Notes: generated by a model from the letters alone, not told the origin. A DNA stretch of 50,256 nucleotides from Pseudoduganella namucuonensis (GCF_900116645.1 NZ_FPBO01000051.1:1-50256); one strand, 5' to 3'; counted from the first letter of the stretch, positions 32,017-40,951 are shown. Numbers and translations are program-made.

Positions 32017-33409
32017 CCTCACCGTCGTGCTGGAGCAGGACGGCGTGCTGGCCGTGTCCGCGCGGGCGCGGGCGGCCGGCGTGCGCGAGGGCATGCGCCG
32101 CGGCGGCGCGCTGCTGATGGCGCCGGACGCGCAGCTGCGCGAGCGCGCGCCGCCGCTGGAGGCCGAGGCGCTGCACGCGGTGGCGATGGCGCTGCTGCGC
32201 TACACGCCGCTGGTGGCGCAGGCGGAGGAGGACACGCTGCTGATCGACGTCGGCGCCAGCCTGCGCCTGTTCGGCGGCGCGCGCGCGCTGTGCCGGCTGG
32301 CGCGCGCCAGCATGCGGGCGCTGGGCTTCACCGCCGTGCTGGGCTGCGCGCCCACCGCGCGCGGCGCCTGGCTGCTGGCGCGCGGCGGCGGCGGCCGTTC
32401 CTTGACCATCGACGGCATGACGCGCCGCCTGCGGCGCCTGCCCGCCGGCCTGCTGCCGCCGGCGCGGCCCTTCCTGGGCTGGCTCGACGGCATCGGCTGC
32501 TTCACGCTGGCCGAGCTGCGGCGCCTGCCGCGGCCCGGCCTGCAGCGGCGCTGCGGCCGCGCGCTGCTGGACATGCTGGACGCGGCGCACGGCGAGGCGC
32601 CGGAGATGTTCGACTGGATAACGGCGCCGCCCGGCTTCAAGGCCAAATTGGAGCTGTTCGACCGCGTCGAGCACGCGGACGCGCTGCTGTTCGGCGCGCA
32701 GCGCCTGCTGCAGCAAATGACGGGCTGGCTGTGCGCGCGCCAGTTCGCGGTCGAGCGCGTCAGCCTGCTGCTCGAGCACGAGCGCGGCCGGGTGGCGCGC
32801 GCGCCCACTCAGATCGAGATCGTGCTGGCCGAGGCCACCTGGCGCGACGAGCACCTGCTGCGCCTGCTGAAGGAAAGGCTGGGCAAGATCGAACTGGCGG
32901 CGCCCGTCATCGGCCTGAGCCTGGAGGCGCTGCGGGTGCGGCCGATGACGCCGCCGAGCGACTCGCTGTTTCCGGAGCCGGGCGGCAGCAAGGAGGACCG
33001 CGAGCGCCTGTTCGAACTGCTGGTGGCGCGTCTGGGCGCGGACAACGTGCTGCAGGCCGCGCCCCAGGCCGACTACCGGCCGGACCTGGCCAACGCCTGG
33101 GTGCCGGTGCACGAGAAGGTGCGCCCGGCCGAGCAGCGCGCCCGCATGCCGCCGCGCAGCCTGCCGCGCCCGGTGTGGCTGCTGCCCAAGCCGGTCGCGC
33201 TGCTGATGCGCGACCACCGGCCGTTCTACACCTCGCCGCTGCGCATGGTGTCGAACGCGGAGCGCATCGAGGCCGGCTGGTGGAGCGAGGCGCAGACGCG
33301 CGACTACTTCATCGCCGAGGGCGCCGACCACGCCCACTACTGGGTGTTCCGCGAGCGCCTGGGCGCGGAGGACGCGCCGCGCTGGTATCTGCACGGCCTG
33401 TTCGGCTGA
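31943..33409 (+). CDS. imuB: ImuB, Y-family polymerase-like mutasome hub
   Basis: The product is 488 aa from ATG 31943 (MRLWIGFHLPRLPLEVFCPSW). It matches the DinB/UmuC-like fold but lacks the catalytic acidic pair of active Y-family polymerases: the usual motif reads LLIDVGASLRLFGG. This is normal for ImuB, which is thought to bridge the beta clamp, ImuA and DnaE2. The C-terminal half includes IEAGWWSEAQTRDYFIAEG and ends DAPRWYLHGLFG, a conserved ending in the family. It is in an operon with imuA. The partner dnaE2 is 12 kb away under its own SOS box rather than adjacent. Confidence 0.92.
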   Translation: MRLWIGFHLPRLPLEVFCPSWSEDSLTVVLEQDGVLAVSARARAAGVREGMRRGGALLMAPDAQLRERAPPLEAEALHAVAMALLRYTPLVAQAEEDTLLIDVGASLRLFGGARALCRLARASMRALGFTAVLGCAPTARGAWLLARGGGGRSLTIDGMTRRLRRLPAGLLPPARPFLGWLDGIGCFTLAELRRLPRPGLQRRCGRALLDMLDAAHGEAPEMFDWITAPPGFKAKLELFDRVEHADALLFGAQRLLQQMTGWLCARQFAVERVSLLLEHERGRVARAPTQIEIVLAEATWRDEHLLRLLKERLGKIELAAPVIGLSLEALRVRPMTPPSDSLFPEPGGSKEDRERLFELLVARLGADNVLQAAPQADYRPDLANAWVPVHEKVRPAEQRARMPPRSLPRPVWLLPKPVALLMRDHRPFYTSPLRMVSNAERIEAGWWSEAQTRDYFIAEGADHAHYWVFRERLGAEDAPRWYLHGLFG

Positions 33410-33482
33410 GGCCGGCCACGGCCGGCGCGCGCTGGGCTACACTTGCGGCTGTTCACCATCTCCACCTTCACCTGGAACCATC

Positions 33483-34247
33483 ATGCGTGCAGAACGACTG
33501 GAATTCGCCGGCGCCCACGGCCACAAACTGTCGGCCCGGCTGGAGTCGCCCGACGGCGCGGCGCGCGCCTACGCGCTGTTCGCCCACTGCTTCACCTGCG
33601 GCAAGGACGTGTTCGCCGCGATCCGCATCGCGCAGGCGCTGACCGAACACGGCATCGCCGTGCTGCGCTTCGATTTCGCCGGCCTGGGCGCGAGCGAGGG
33701 CGAGTTCGCCAACACCAATTTCTCCTCCAACCGGGACGACCTGGTGGCGGCGGCGGACTATCTGCGCGCCCACCACGCGGCGCCGTCGCTGCTGATCGGC
33801 CACAGCCTGGGCGGCACGGCGGCGCTGGCCGCGGCGGCCAGCGTGCCGGAGGCGAGGGCGGTGGTGACCATCGCCGCGCCCAGCGACCCGGCGTACGTGA
33901 CCTCGCTGTTCAGCGAACACCTGGAACGGATCGCCGCCGAGGGCGAGGCCGAGGTGGAGCTGGCCGGGAGGCCGTTCCGCATCAAGCGGCAGTTCGTGGA
34001 GGACGCGGGTCGGCACAGCCTGAAGGAGAGCATCGCAGGGCTGCGCAAGGCGCTGCTGGTGATGCACGCGCCGGGCGACGAGACGGTGCCCATCAGCCAT
34101 GCCATGGGCATTTTCACGCCGGCCAAACATCCCAAGAGTTTCGCGTCGCTGGACGACGCGGACCACCTGCTGACACGGCGCGAGGACGCCGTGTACGTGG
34201 CCGATCTGATCGCGGCCTGGAGCGGCCGCTATTTGCGGGGAGTGTGA
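33483..34247 (+). CDS. Alpha/beta hydrolase
   Basis: The product is 254 aa. The nucleophile elbow is GHSLGG with Ser108, a likely acid lies in HAPGDETVP, and a likely His in DADHLLT. The N-terminal part reads YALFAHCFTCGKDVFAAIRIAQAL, then LRFDFAGLGASEGEF. This is the hydrolase type that in many bacteria is fused to, or sits beside, an OsmC domain; no OsmC domain is present here. There is no signal peptide, so it is cytoplasmic. The substrate is unknown. It ends where the tandem 12-bp repeats begin and is convergent with the next gene. Confidence 0.8.
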   Translation: MRAERLEFAGAHGHKLSARLESPDGAARAYALFAHCFTCGKDVFAAIRIAQALTEHGIAVLRFDFAGLGASEGEFANTNFSSNRDDLVAAADYLRAHHAAPSLLIGHSLGGTAALAAAASVPEARAVVTIAAPSDPAYVTSLFSEHLERIAAEGEAEVELAGRPFRIKRQFVEDAGRHSLKESIAGLRKALLVMHAPGDETVPISHAMGIFTPAKHPKSFASLDDADHLLTRREDAVYVADLIAAWSGRYLRGV

Positions 34248-34283
34248 CTACTCGTCGAACTACTCGTCGAACTACTCGTCGAA
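34248..34283. repeat. Three perfect tandem copies of ctactcgtcgaa
   Basis: The units are at 34248-34259, 34260-34271 and 34272-34283. On the minus strand each copy encodes Phe-Asp-Glu-stop, so the array duplicates the C-terminal end and stop codon of the 34619..34272 gene. It starts one base after the alpha/beta hydrolase stop. Confidence 0.9.
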
Positions 34284-34619
34284 CTCGGAGCTGAGGTCTT
34301 TCCAGCCCTTGCGCACGGCGAAGGGCAGGAACTCGTCCGGCGTGTCGAGCACGATCAGTTTCTTTTCCTGCACCACCGGGTCGCCCGGCGTCGGGTCGGG
34401 GCCGGTGTAGCCCAGGCCGCGCAGGCGGGCGCCGATTTCGGCGATCAGTTTCTTGTCCCTGTGCAGGCCGTCGGCGGCGGGCGCGGCCAGGTCCACGAAC
34501 AGGTCGATGACGCCGTAGCCCTCGTCGAAGATACGCAGGGCTTTGATGTCGAGGGAGCGGCCTGAGCCGTCGGTGGCCTTGAAGGGGCCGCTGAGCTGGA
34601 TGTCGGTGTCTTGGTTCAT
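34272..34619 (-). CDS. Small conserved-looking hypothetical protein
   Basis: The product is 115 aa starting MNQDTDIQLSGPFKATDGSG. The pattern of short beta-strands and one long helix (RDKKLIAEIGARLRGLGY) with many acidic residues suggests a compact soluble protein. It ends WKDLSSEFDE. No signal peptide or catalytic motif is visible and I do not recognise a named family. It lies downstream of the M61 peptidase gene on the same strand (53-bp gap) and may be co-transcribed. Confidence 0.65.
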   Translation of the reverse strand: MNQDTDIQLSGPFKATDGSGRSLDIKALRIFDEGYGVIDLFVDLAAPAADGLHRDKKLIAEIGARLRGLGYTGPDPTPGDPVVQEKKLIVLDTPDEFLPFAVRKGWKDLSSEFDE

Positions 34620-34672
34620 GCGCTCAGCATACACCAATCGAGGCCGGGGCCGCCAGAGGGCCCCGGCGCCGG

Positions 34673-36571
34673 TCAGAGCGGCGACAGGATGGCCTGCAGC
34701 CGGTCCGGCGTGTCCGGGATGCGCTCCAGCCGCGGATACCGCAGCCCGCCATGGTAGTCCAGCAGGATGGTGCGGAACTTGCCGCCCTTCTTGACCAGCA
34801 GTTCGATCGGCTTGCCGGCGTCCTTGCCGCCGGTCTTGGCGGCCGTGACGGCGGCGCGCAGCACCTCCGGCTTGTAGGCCGTGCCGTTCACCGCCAGCAC
34901 CGTGGTGCCGCCGCCCAGGCCGGCCTGGAAGCCCGGGCCCTCCCATTGCAGCGCCTCGACCTTGCCTTCGCCGTTCAGCGAGAAGCCCAGCGAGTACTGG
35001 AAGTCGGCCGACTTGGCGCGTTCCTCCACGCCCCTCAGGTAGGGCGTCGGCGTGTCGGTGTAGACCAGCTTCCAGCCGGCGCGGGTCAGGCCGTCCAGCG
35101 GGGCGGGGCCGTTGCCGTCCAGCCGGGCGCGCAGGAAGGCAGCCCAGTCGTGCGGCTGGAGCGCGTTCAGCGCCTTCACCACGTCCTCGAACACGTAGTG
35201 GTTGGCCGTGTAGGCGCCATTGTCGATGCCGAAGAAGTTGCGGGCAAAGTGGTCCAGCGATTTGCCGTCGGCGGACAGTTCGCGGATCTTGGTGTCCACG
35301 TCCAGCCAGATCAGGGCGCCCTCGTTGTAGTAGTCCTCGCTGCGCTGCCAGCTGCTCCAGCCCAGCGGGCGGCGGCCGTTGATGATGGGATCGTTGGTGG
35401 TGTCCTGCACCGGGCGCCAGGAACGGCCCCGCATCGCGTCGTAGCGCGCGGCGGTGGCCGCCAGCGTGTCGCGCACATGCTCCAGCTTGATCAGGCCGGA
35501 GCGCGACGACAGCACGTGGCCCCAGTACTGGGTCTGGCCCTCGTACACCCACAGCAGGCTGTTTTGCAAAGGGGTGTTGAAGTCGGGGACGTTCTGGTCG
35601 GCCGGGCGGCGGAACTTGCCGTTCCACGAGTGCGCGAACTCGTGCGGCAGCAGGCCGCGCATGGACTCGGCCTTGGCCCAGTCGGTGAAGTAGTCGAGCT
35701 TGACGCCGTTCTCGCTGGACTGGTGGTGTTCGCGGCCGATGCCGCCGAACTCCTCGCTCAGCGCCAGCAGGAAATCGTAGTGCGCGAAGTGCTGCGAGTT
35801 GAACAGCTTGTAGGTCTGCTGGATCAGCGCGCGGTGCAGTTCGATCTGCTCCGGCTTGGCCTCCACCGCCTCGGCCGTGTCGGCCACCACGTTCAGGTGC
35901 ACCGGCAGTTTGGCGCCGGGATCGAGGTCGTAGCGCTTGAAGTGGCGGCCGGCGAACAGCGGCGAATCGACCAGCGTCTCCAGGTCCAGCGGCTTGAAGC
36001 GCACCACGTCGCCCTGGCGCTCCTGGGTCTCCAGCGCGCTGCCGTATTGCCAGCCCTCGGGCAGCGTCAGCGTGGGCTGGACCATGATGCGGCGCGTCGC
36101 GTAGCCGGCCGGGTAGAGCGCCATCGAATGCCACTGCACGCCCAGGATCTCGGCGGTGATGGTGGTGCGGCCCTGGTTGGCCTCGGTGGGCGACAGGTAC
36201 TGGTATTCGGCCTCCACGCTGGCGGCGCCGGAGGGCACCTCGAGGTGGAAGGCGTGCACGTTGACGGTGTCGCGCTTCCAGGCCAGCGGCTTGCCGTTGG
36301 CGCTGAACCTGAGGCCGGCGAGCTGGTTCAGCGGCCCGCTGGGGCCGTGGTTGGCCGGCACCCACTGCGGATAAAGCAAGGTCAGCTTGCCGGGCTTGGC
36401 GGGAATGGTCTCGGTGACGCGGAAGATCTGCTGCGAGGTGTTGGTGGCGTCCACCCTCAGCGCGATCGTGCCCGGATAGGGCTGGTCGAGCGGGGCGGGG
36501 ATGGTCTCCGCGCGGACGCCCAGGGTGGTGGCGGCCAGCAGGACCAGCAGGGATTGGCGCAGCGGTGTCAT
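34673..36571 (-). CDS. M61 family metallopeptidase (glycyl aminopeptidase type)
   Basis: The product is 632 aa from ATG 36571, chosen because it gives a clean signal peptide (MTPLRQSLLVLLAATTLGVRA); the frame stays open upstream without a signal. The zinc motif is HEFAH (310-314) followed by SWNGKFRR, and the second ligand Glu344 lies in VYEGQTQYWG. A PDZ-like domain is at the C-terminus (EGPGFQAGLGGGTTVLAVNG). Family M61 enzymes cleave N-terminal glycine or alanine from peptides. The protein is predicted to be exported. No Shine-Dalgarno sequence is clear at the chosen start. Confidence 0.9.
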   Translation of the reverse strand: MTPLRQSLLVLLAATTLGVRAETIPAPLDQPYPGTIALRVDATNTSQQIFRVTETIPAKPGKLTLLYPQWVPANHGPSGPLNQLAGLRFSANGKPLAWKRDTVNVHAFHLEVPSGAASVEAEYQYLSPTEANQGRTTITAEILGVQWHSMALYPAGYATRRIMVQPTLTLPEGWQYGSALETQERQGDVVRFKPLDLETLVDSPLFAGRHFKRYDLDPGAKLPVHLNVVADTAEAVEAKPEQIELHRALIQQTYKLFNSQHFAHYDFLLALSEEFGGIGREHHQSSENGVKLDYFTDWAKAESMRGLLPHEFAHSWNGKFRRPADQNVPDFNTPLQNSLLWVYEGQTQYWGHVLSSRSGLIKLEHVRDTLAATAARYDAMRGRSWRPVQDTTNDPIINGRRPLGWSSWQRSEDYYNEGALIWLDVDTKIRELSADGKSLDHFARNFFGIDNGAYTANHYVFEDVVKALNALQPHDWAAFLRARLDGNGPAPLDGLTRAGWKLVYTDTPTPYLRGVEERAKSADFQYSLGFSLNGEGKVEALQWEGPGFQAGLGGGTTVLAVNGTAYKPEVLRAAVTAAKTGGKDAGKPIELLVKKGGKFRTILLDYHGGLRYPRLERIPDTPDRLQAILSPL

Positions 36572-36661
36572 GGTGCGGAAGGGAGGTAAAAGGCTGAGTG
36601 TAGCACGCGGGCAACATCGCCCGTGTTTCAAAACGTGTCGAAAAAAAGTGAAAAAAGACCC

Positions 36662-36690
36662 CTTGAAAGCGCGGCCTGGCAACCGTATAT
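36662..36690 (+). promoter_or_regulatory. Heat-shock (sigma-32) promoter of hsp20
   Basis: CTTGAAA (36662-36668), a 14-bp spacer and CCGTATAT (36683-36690) match the RpoH consensus (CTTGAAA, N11-16, CCCCATnT). The expected start near 36697 leaves a leader of about 60 nt. Confidence 0.75.
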
Positions 36691-36698
36691 CGGATGCA

Positions 36699-36757
36699 CC
36701 GGTGGCCCAGAAGGGGACCGGAGGACCTTATCGCTTAACTTTAAAAGGATATGAATC
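36699..36757 (+). promoter_or_regulatory. ROSE-like RNA thermometer in the hsp20 leader
   Basis: A strong first hairpin pairs CCGGT (36699-36703) with ACCGG (36717-36721) and CCC (36706-36708) with GGG (36713-36715) around AGAA. A second, weak hairpin puts UCGCU (36731-36735) opposite AGGA (36746-36749) of the ribosome site: U-A, C-G, a G-G mismatch, an unpaired C and U-A. That is the U(U/C)GCU-against-SD arrangement defining ROSE elements. I predict SD masking at low temperature. Confidence 0.6.
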
Positions 36758-37219
36758 ATGCGTACTTTTGACCTGACTCCACTGTATCGTTCCGCCATCG
36801 GCTTCGACCGTCTGGCCCAGCTGCTGAACGACGCCCAGCGCGGCGACGCCCAGCCCAGCTACCCGCCGTACAACATCGAGCTTGTCTCGGAAGACAAGTA
36901 TCGCATCGTGATGGCGCTGGCCGGCTTCGACCGCTCGGAGATCGACATCACCAGCGAGCGCGACTCGCTGCAAGTCGTCGGCCGCAAGCAGCGCGATGGC
37001 GTGGAACGCACCTATCTGCACCGTGGCATCGCCGCGCGCGATTTCGAACAGCGCTTCCAGCTGGCCAACCATGTGAAGGTGACCGGCGCCTCGTTCGACA
37101 ATGGCATGCTGACCATTGAACTCGTGCGCGAGATTCCGGAAGCCCTGAAGCCGCGCAAGATCCAGATCGACGGTTCGGGCGCGACTGTCACCGCGCTGGA
37201 GCAGCGCGAGGCGGCGTGA
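36758..37219 (+). CDS. Small heat-shock protein, Hsp20/IbpA type
   Basis: The product is 153 aa, the size of IbpA-like proteins, starting MRTFDLTPLYRSAIGFDRLA, an N-terminus typical of this class. The alpha-crystallin domain (about 37-130) reads YNIELVSEDKYRIVMALAGF and ends with FDNGMLTIELVREIPE. It should hold unfolding proteins in a refoldable state in the cytoplasm. The SD AAAGGA is 8 bases before ATG 36758. Control is apparently dual, by a sigma-32 promoter and a ROSE-like leader. Confidence 0.95.
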   Translation: MRTFDLTPLYRSAIGFDRLAQLLNDAQRGDAQPSYPPYNIELVSEDKYRIVMALAGFDRSEIDITSERDSLQVVGRKQRDGVERTYLHRGIAARDFEQRFQLANHVKVTGASFDNGMLTIELVREIPEALKPRKIQIDGSGATVTALEQREAA

Positions 37220-37261
37220 TCGCCGCCGGTGCGGTAGCGTAGTAGCAACAAGCAGTAACAA

Positions 37262-37284
37262 GCTGGCCGGGCAATCCGGCCAGC
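37262..37284 (+). terminator. Hairpin after hsp20
   Basis: The perfect 9-bp stem gctggccgg/ccggccagc around GCAAT begins 43 bp after the hsp20 stop. No U-run follows, so termination here would be partial or Rho-assisted. Confidence 0.5.
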
Positions 37285-37397
37285 GTCACGTCCGCGCCAC
37301 GCGCGGCTAGCGTGCCGCAAGCAAGGTTAAGCGGCACCTAAGTCTTCTGCCTCATATTGAATCCATCGAAAAACCCCATTCAATCAGGAGTGCAGCG

Positions 37398-38906
37398 ATG
37401 CAAAACAATACTGTTTCTGGAACCATGAAGCGTGGCGTCCTGGCCCTGGCTGTGCTGGGCGCCGTCGGCGCCGGCGGTGCGGTCATCGTCCAACAAAACA
37501 ACGCCGCCGCCGTGGCGCGGGAGCCGTCCGCCGCCGCCGCGCCGGCCCAGGCCCAGGCGCCGGCGCCGGTGGCCGCGCCGATGATCACCATGCCCGACTT
37601 CAGCGTGATCGCCGAGCGCAACGGCCCGGCCGTGGTCAACATCAGCGTCACCGGCAGCACCAAGACCAGCTACGACGGCCCGCAGGGCCGCGGCCGCGAT
37701 CCCTTCGGCGACGACCCGATGTCCGAGTTCTTCCGCCGCTTCCAGGGGCCGCGCGGCGGCGAGCGCCCCGCGCCCACGCAGGGCGTCGGCTCGGGCTTCA
37801 TCATCAGCGCCGACGGCATCATCCTGACCAACGCCCACGTGGTGCGCGACGCCAGCGAGGTGACCGTCAAGATGACCGACCGCCGCGAATACCGCGCCAA
37901 GGTGCTGGGCTCCGATCCCAAGACCGACGTGGCGGTGCTGAAGATCGACGCCAAGAACCTGCCCGTGGTGCCGCTGGGCCGCATCAGCGACCTGAAGGTC
38001 GGCGCCTGGGTGCTGGCGATCGGCTCGCCGTTCGGCCTGGAGAGCACGGTGACGGCCGGCGTGGTCAGCGCCAAGGGCCGCTCGCTGGGCCCGGAGGACA
38101 GCTACGTGCCCTTCATCCAGACCGACGTGGCGGTCAACCCCGGCAACTCGGGCGGCCCGCTGTTCAACACGCGCGGCGAGGTGATCGGCATCAATTCGCA
38201 GATCTACAGCCAGACCGGCGGCTACCAGGGCCTGTCGTTCGCGATCCCGATCGACGTCGCCGTCAAGATCAAGGACCAGATCGTCGCGACCGGCAAGGTG
38301 GCGCACGCCAAGCTGGGCGTGATGGTGCAGGAGGTCAACCAGAGCTTCGCCGACTCCTTCAACCTGGCCACGCCGGAGGGCGCGCTGGTGGCCAACGTCG
38401 AGCCGGGCGGTCCCGCCGACAAGGTGGGCCTGAAGGCGGGCGACGTGATCCGCAAGGTCAACGGCCAGAAGATCGTGGCCTCGGGCGACCTCCCCGCCAT
38501 CGTCGGCCTGGCCATGCCGGGCGACAAGGTGACGCTGGAGGTGTGGCGCCAGGGCAAGGCGATCGAGCTGAGCGGCAAGCTGGGCAACGCCGCCGACAAG
38601 GTGGCCGACGCGGCCCGCGCCGACGACGGCGCCAGCAGCAAGGTCAAGCTGGGCCTGCAGCTGCGCCCGCTCGACCCGCTGGAGCGGCGCCAGTCCGGCA
38701 TCGCCTCCGGCCTGCTGATCGAGGGCGCGGGCGGCGCGGCCGCCTACGCCGGGGTGCAGCCGGGCGACGTGTTATTGTCGGTGAACGGCCGCGCGGTCAA
38801 CACCATCGAGCAGGTGCGCGACGTGATGGCCAAGTCCGAGAAGTCGGTGGCCTTGCTGATCCAGCGCGGAGATGACAAAATCTTCATCCCGGTGCGGATC
38901 GGTTAA
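37398..38906 (+). CDS. Do-family periplasmic serine protease (DegP/DegQ/MucD type)
   Basis: The product is 502 aa from ATG 37398, with CAGGAG upstream. An N-terminal hydrophobic segment (about 12-31) serves as signal or anchor, followed by an Ala/Pro-rich linker. The catalytic triad is His147 (TNAHVV), Asp177 (KTDVAVLKI) and Ser251 (GNSGGPL). Two PDZ domains follow (about 300-390 and 405-500; GGPADKVGLKAGDVIRKVNG, then AAYAGVQPGDVLLSVNGRAV). Members degrade or refold misfolded envelope proteins. The OmpR-type two-component pair starts 21 bp downstream, so it may be a co-transcribed envelope-stress module with the protease. Confidence 0.94.
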   Translation: MQNNTVSGTMKRGVLALAVLGAVGAGGAVIVQQNNAAAVAREPSAAAAPAQAQAPAPVAAPMITMPDFSVIAERNGPAVVNISVTGSTKTSYDGPQGRGRDPFGDDPMSEFFRRFQGPRGGERPAPTQGVGSGFIISADGIILTNAHVVRDASEVTVKMTDRREYRAKVLGSDPKTDVAVLKIDAKNLPVVPLGRISDLKVGAWVLAIGSPFGLESTVTAGVVSAKGRSLGPEDSYVPFIQTDVAVNPGNSGGPLFNTRGEVIGINSQIYSQTGGYQGLSFAIPIDVAVKIKDQIVATGKVAHAKLGVMVQEVNQSFADSFNLATPEGALVANVEPGGPADKVGLKAGDVIRKVNGQKIVASGDLPAIVGLAMPGDKVTLEVWRQGKAIELSGKLGNAADKVADAARADDGASSKVKLGLQLRPLDPLERRQSGIASGLLIEGAGGAAAYAGVQPGDVLLSVNGRAVNTIEQVRDVMAKSEKSVALLIQRGDDKIFIPVRIG

Positions 38907-38927
38907 ATAAACAAGGAAGGGCACGCC

Positions 38928-39587
38928 ATGCGCCTGCTGTTGGTGGAAGACGATACGATGATCGGCGAGGTGGTGCTGGACCTGCTGCGCGCCGAGCACT
39001 ACGCGGTGGACTGGGTCAAGGACGGCGACATGGCCGACACCGCCCTGCAGACCCAGACCTACGACCTGGTGCTGCTGGACCTGGGCCTGCCGCGCAAGGA
39101 CGGCCTGGAGGTGCTGCGCGCGATGCGCGCCCGCAAGGAGCTCACGCCGGTGCTGGTGGCCACCGCGCGCGACGCGGTGCAGCAGCGCATCGCCGGCCTG
39201 GACGCGGGCGCCGACGACTACGTGCTCAAGCCCTACGACCTGGACGAGCTGCTGGCGCGCATCCGCGCGCTGCTGCGCCGCTCCGCCGGCCGCGCCGAGC
39301 CCGTGTTCGAGCACAAGGGCGTGACCATCAACCCGCAGACCCGCGAGGTGCTGGCCAACGGCGCGCAGGTCAACCTGTCCGCGCGCGAGTGGGCGGTGCT
39401 GGAGGCGCTGATCGCGCGCCCCGGCATCGTGCTGTCGCGCGCCCAGCTGGAGGAAAAGCTGTACAGCTGGAAGGACGAGGTCAACAGCAACGCGGTGGAG
39501 GTCTACATCCACGGCCTGCGCAAGAAGCTGGGCAGTGAACTGATCCAGAACGTGCGCGGCCTCGGCTACATGGTGCCCAAGGCATGA
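38928..39587 (+). CDS. OmpR-family response regulator
   Basis: The product is 219 aa. In the receiver domain the phosphoacceptor is Asp51 (LVLLDLGLP), with Thr79 and Lys101 (YVLKPYD). A winged-helix DNA-binding domain follows (about 125-217: LSAREWAVLEALIARPGIVLS, then SNAVEVYIHGLRKKLG). It is most similar to the QseB/PmrA/BasR group by pattern. It overlaps the kinase gene by 4 bp (ATGA). Its targets cannot be read here, though the adjacent DegP-like gene is a candidate. Confidence 0.93.
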   Translation: MRLLLVEDDTMIGEVVLDLLRAEHYAVDWVKDGDMADTALQTQTYDLVLLDLGLPRKDGLEVLRAMRARKELTPVLVATARDAVQQRIAGLDAGADDYVLKPYDLDELLARIRALLRRSAGRAEPVFEHKGVTINPQTREVLANGAQVNLSAREWAVLEALIARPGIVLSRAQLEEKLYSWKDEVNSNAVEVYIHGLRKKLGSELIQNVRGLGYMVPKA

Positions 39588-40918
39588 AGATGCCCGTCAC
39601 GCACTCGTTGCGTGGACGCCTGCTGTGGTTCCTGCTGGCGGCCATCATGCTGACGGCGCTGGGCCAGGCCATCATCGCCTACCGCAGCGCCCGCAACGAC
39701 GCGGACGAGATCTTCGACTACCACATGCAGCAGATGGCGCTGTCGCTGCGCTCCGGCGCGCCGCTGTCCAACCAGGGCGACGGCTCGGCCGACGTCGGCA
39801 ACGACGACATGGTGGTGCAGGTGTGGACGCCGGACGGCGTGCAGATCTTCCGCTCGCTGTCGCGCGCCGAGCTGCCGCAGCGCGCCGTGCTGGGCTTTTC
39901 CAACGTGCGCGTGCGCGGCGCCACCTACCGCGTGTTCTCGGTGCAGACCAGCAGCCAGACCGTGCAGATCGCGCAGGACATGGCGGTGCGCCAGCGCATG
40001 GCCGGCGCGCTGGCGCTGCGCACCGTGGCGCCGATCGCCATGATGGCGCCGCTGCTGATGCTGGTGGTGTGGTGGGTGGTCAGCGGCTCGCTGGCGCCGG
40101 TGTCGCGGGTGCGCAAGCAGGTCGCCGCGCGCCAGGCCGACGACCTGTCGCCCGTCTCCGAGAACGACCTGCCGGACGAGGTGCGCCCGCTGGTGCAGGA
40201 GCTGAACCTGCTGTTCGGCCGGGTGCGCACCGCCTTCGAGGCGCAGCAGCACTTCGTGGCCGACGCCGCCCACGAGCTGCGTTCGCCGCTGGCGGCGCTG
40301 AAGCTGCAGGCGCTCAGCCTGCACCGCGCCGACACGCCCGAGGCGCGCGCCGTGGCCGTGGGCCGCCTGACGGCCGGCATCGAGCGCGCCACGCGCTTGG
40401 TCGAGCAGTTGCTGGTGCTGGCGCGGCAGGAGGCCGGCGGCGAGCACAAATTCGAGCAGGTGAACCTGGCCGACCTGGCCAAGCGCACGCTGGGCGACCT
40501 GGCTGGCGCGGCCCAGGCGCGCGACATCGACCTCGGCCTGCACCACGCGGACGAGGCCGTCGTGGACGGCCAGGCGGACGCGCTGCTGATCATGCTGCGC
40601 AACCTGGTCGACAACGCCATCAAGTACACGCCGGCCGGCGGCACGGTCGACGTCGAGGTGCGGCGCGCCGGCGCCGGCGCCGTGCTGCGCGTCGAGGACA
40701 GCGGACCCGGCATCTCGCCGGAGGAGCGCGAACGGGTGTTCAGCCGCTTCTACCGCGTGCCCGGCAGCGCGGCCGGCGGCAGCGGCCTGGGCCTGGCCAT
40801 CATCAAGGCCATCGCCGAGCGCCACGGCGCCACCCTGTCGCTGGAGCAGTCGGCCCGGCTGGGCGGGCTGCTGGTCGAAGTCGCGTTTCCCACCACCGGA
40901 AAGGCCGCGCCCGGCTAG
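39584..40918 (+). CDS. Sensor histidine kinase (QseC/PmrB-like)
   Basis: The product is 444 aa. Transmembrane helices lie at about 14-33 and 148-167, bracketing a 115-residue periplasmic sensor. A HAMP-like linker, the dimerisation H-box with His230 (AAHELRSPLAAL), the N-box (LVDNAIKYTP), GPGISPEE and GSGLGLAI follow. It is expected to phosphorylate the regulator encoded just upstream. The 4-bp gene overlap supports equimolar expression. The stimulus is unknown; the protease neighbour hints at envelope stress (inference). Confidence 0.93.
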   Translation: MKMPVTHSLRGRLLWFLLAAIMLTALGQAIIAYRSARNDADEIFDYHMQQMALSLRSGAPLSNQGDGSADVGNDDMVVQVWTPDGVQIFRSLSRAELPQRAVLGFSNVRVRGATYRVFSVQTSSQTVQIAQDMAVRQRMAGALALRTVAPIAMMAPLLMLVVWWVVSGSLAPVSRVRKQVAARQADDLSPVSENDLPDEVRPLVQELNLLFGRVRTAFEAQQHFVADAAHELRSPLAALKLQALSLHRADTPEARAVAVGRLTAGIERATRLVEQLLVLARQEAGGEHKFEQVNLADLAKRTLGDLAGAAQARDIDLGLHHADEAVVDGQADALLIMLRNLVDNAIKYTPAGGTVDVEVRRAGAGAVLRVEDSGPGISPEERERVFSRFYRVPGSAAGGSGLGLAIIKAIAERHGATLSLEQSARLGGLLVEVAFPTTGKAAPG

Positions 40919-40951
40919 AATGTCGTTTTGACATAGTCAGCGGAGCGGCGC

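Noticed and set aside
34620..36617. Extension of the 34619..34272 protein upstream to a 781-aa minus frame
   Set aside because: The extra part is antisense-register noise across the M61 peptidase gene. ATG 34619 gives a compact protein with sensible composition.
36572..36682. Upstream start of the M61 peptidase at 36682
   Set aside because: It would bury the signal peptide behind 37 residues and overlap the likely hsp20 promoter region. ATG 36571 gives a standard signal peptide.
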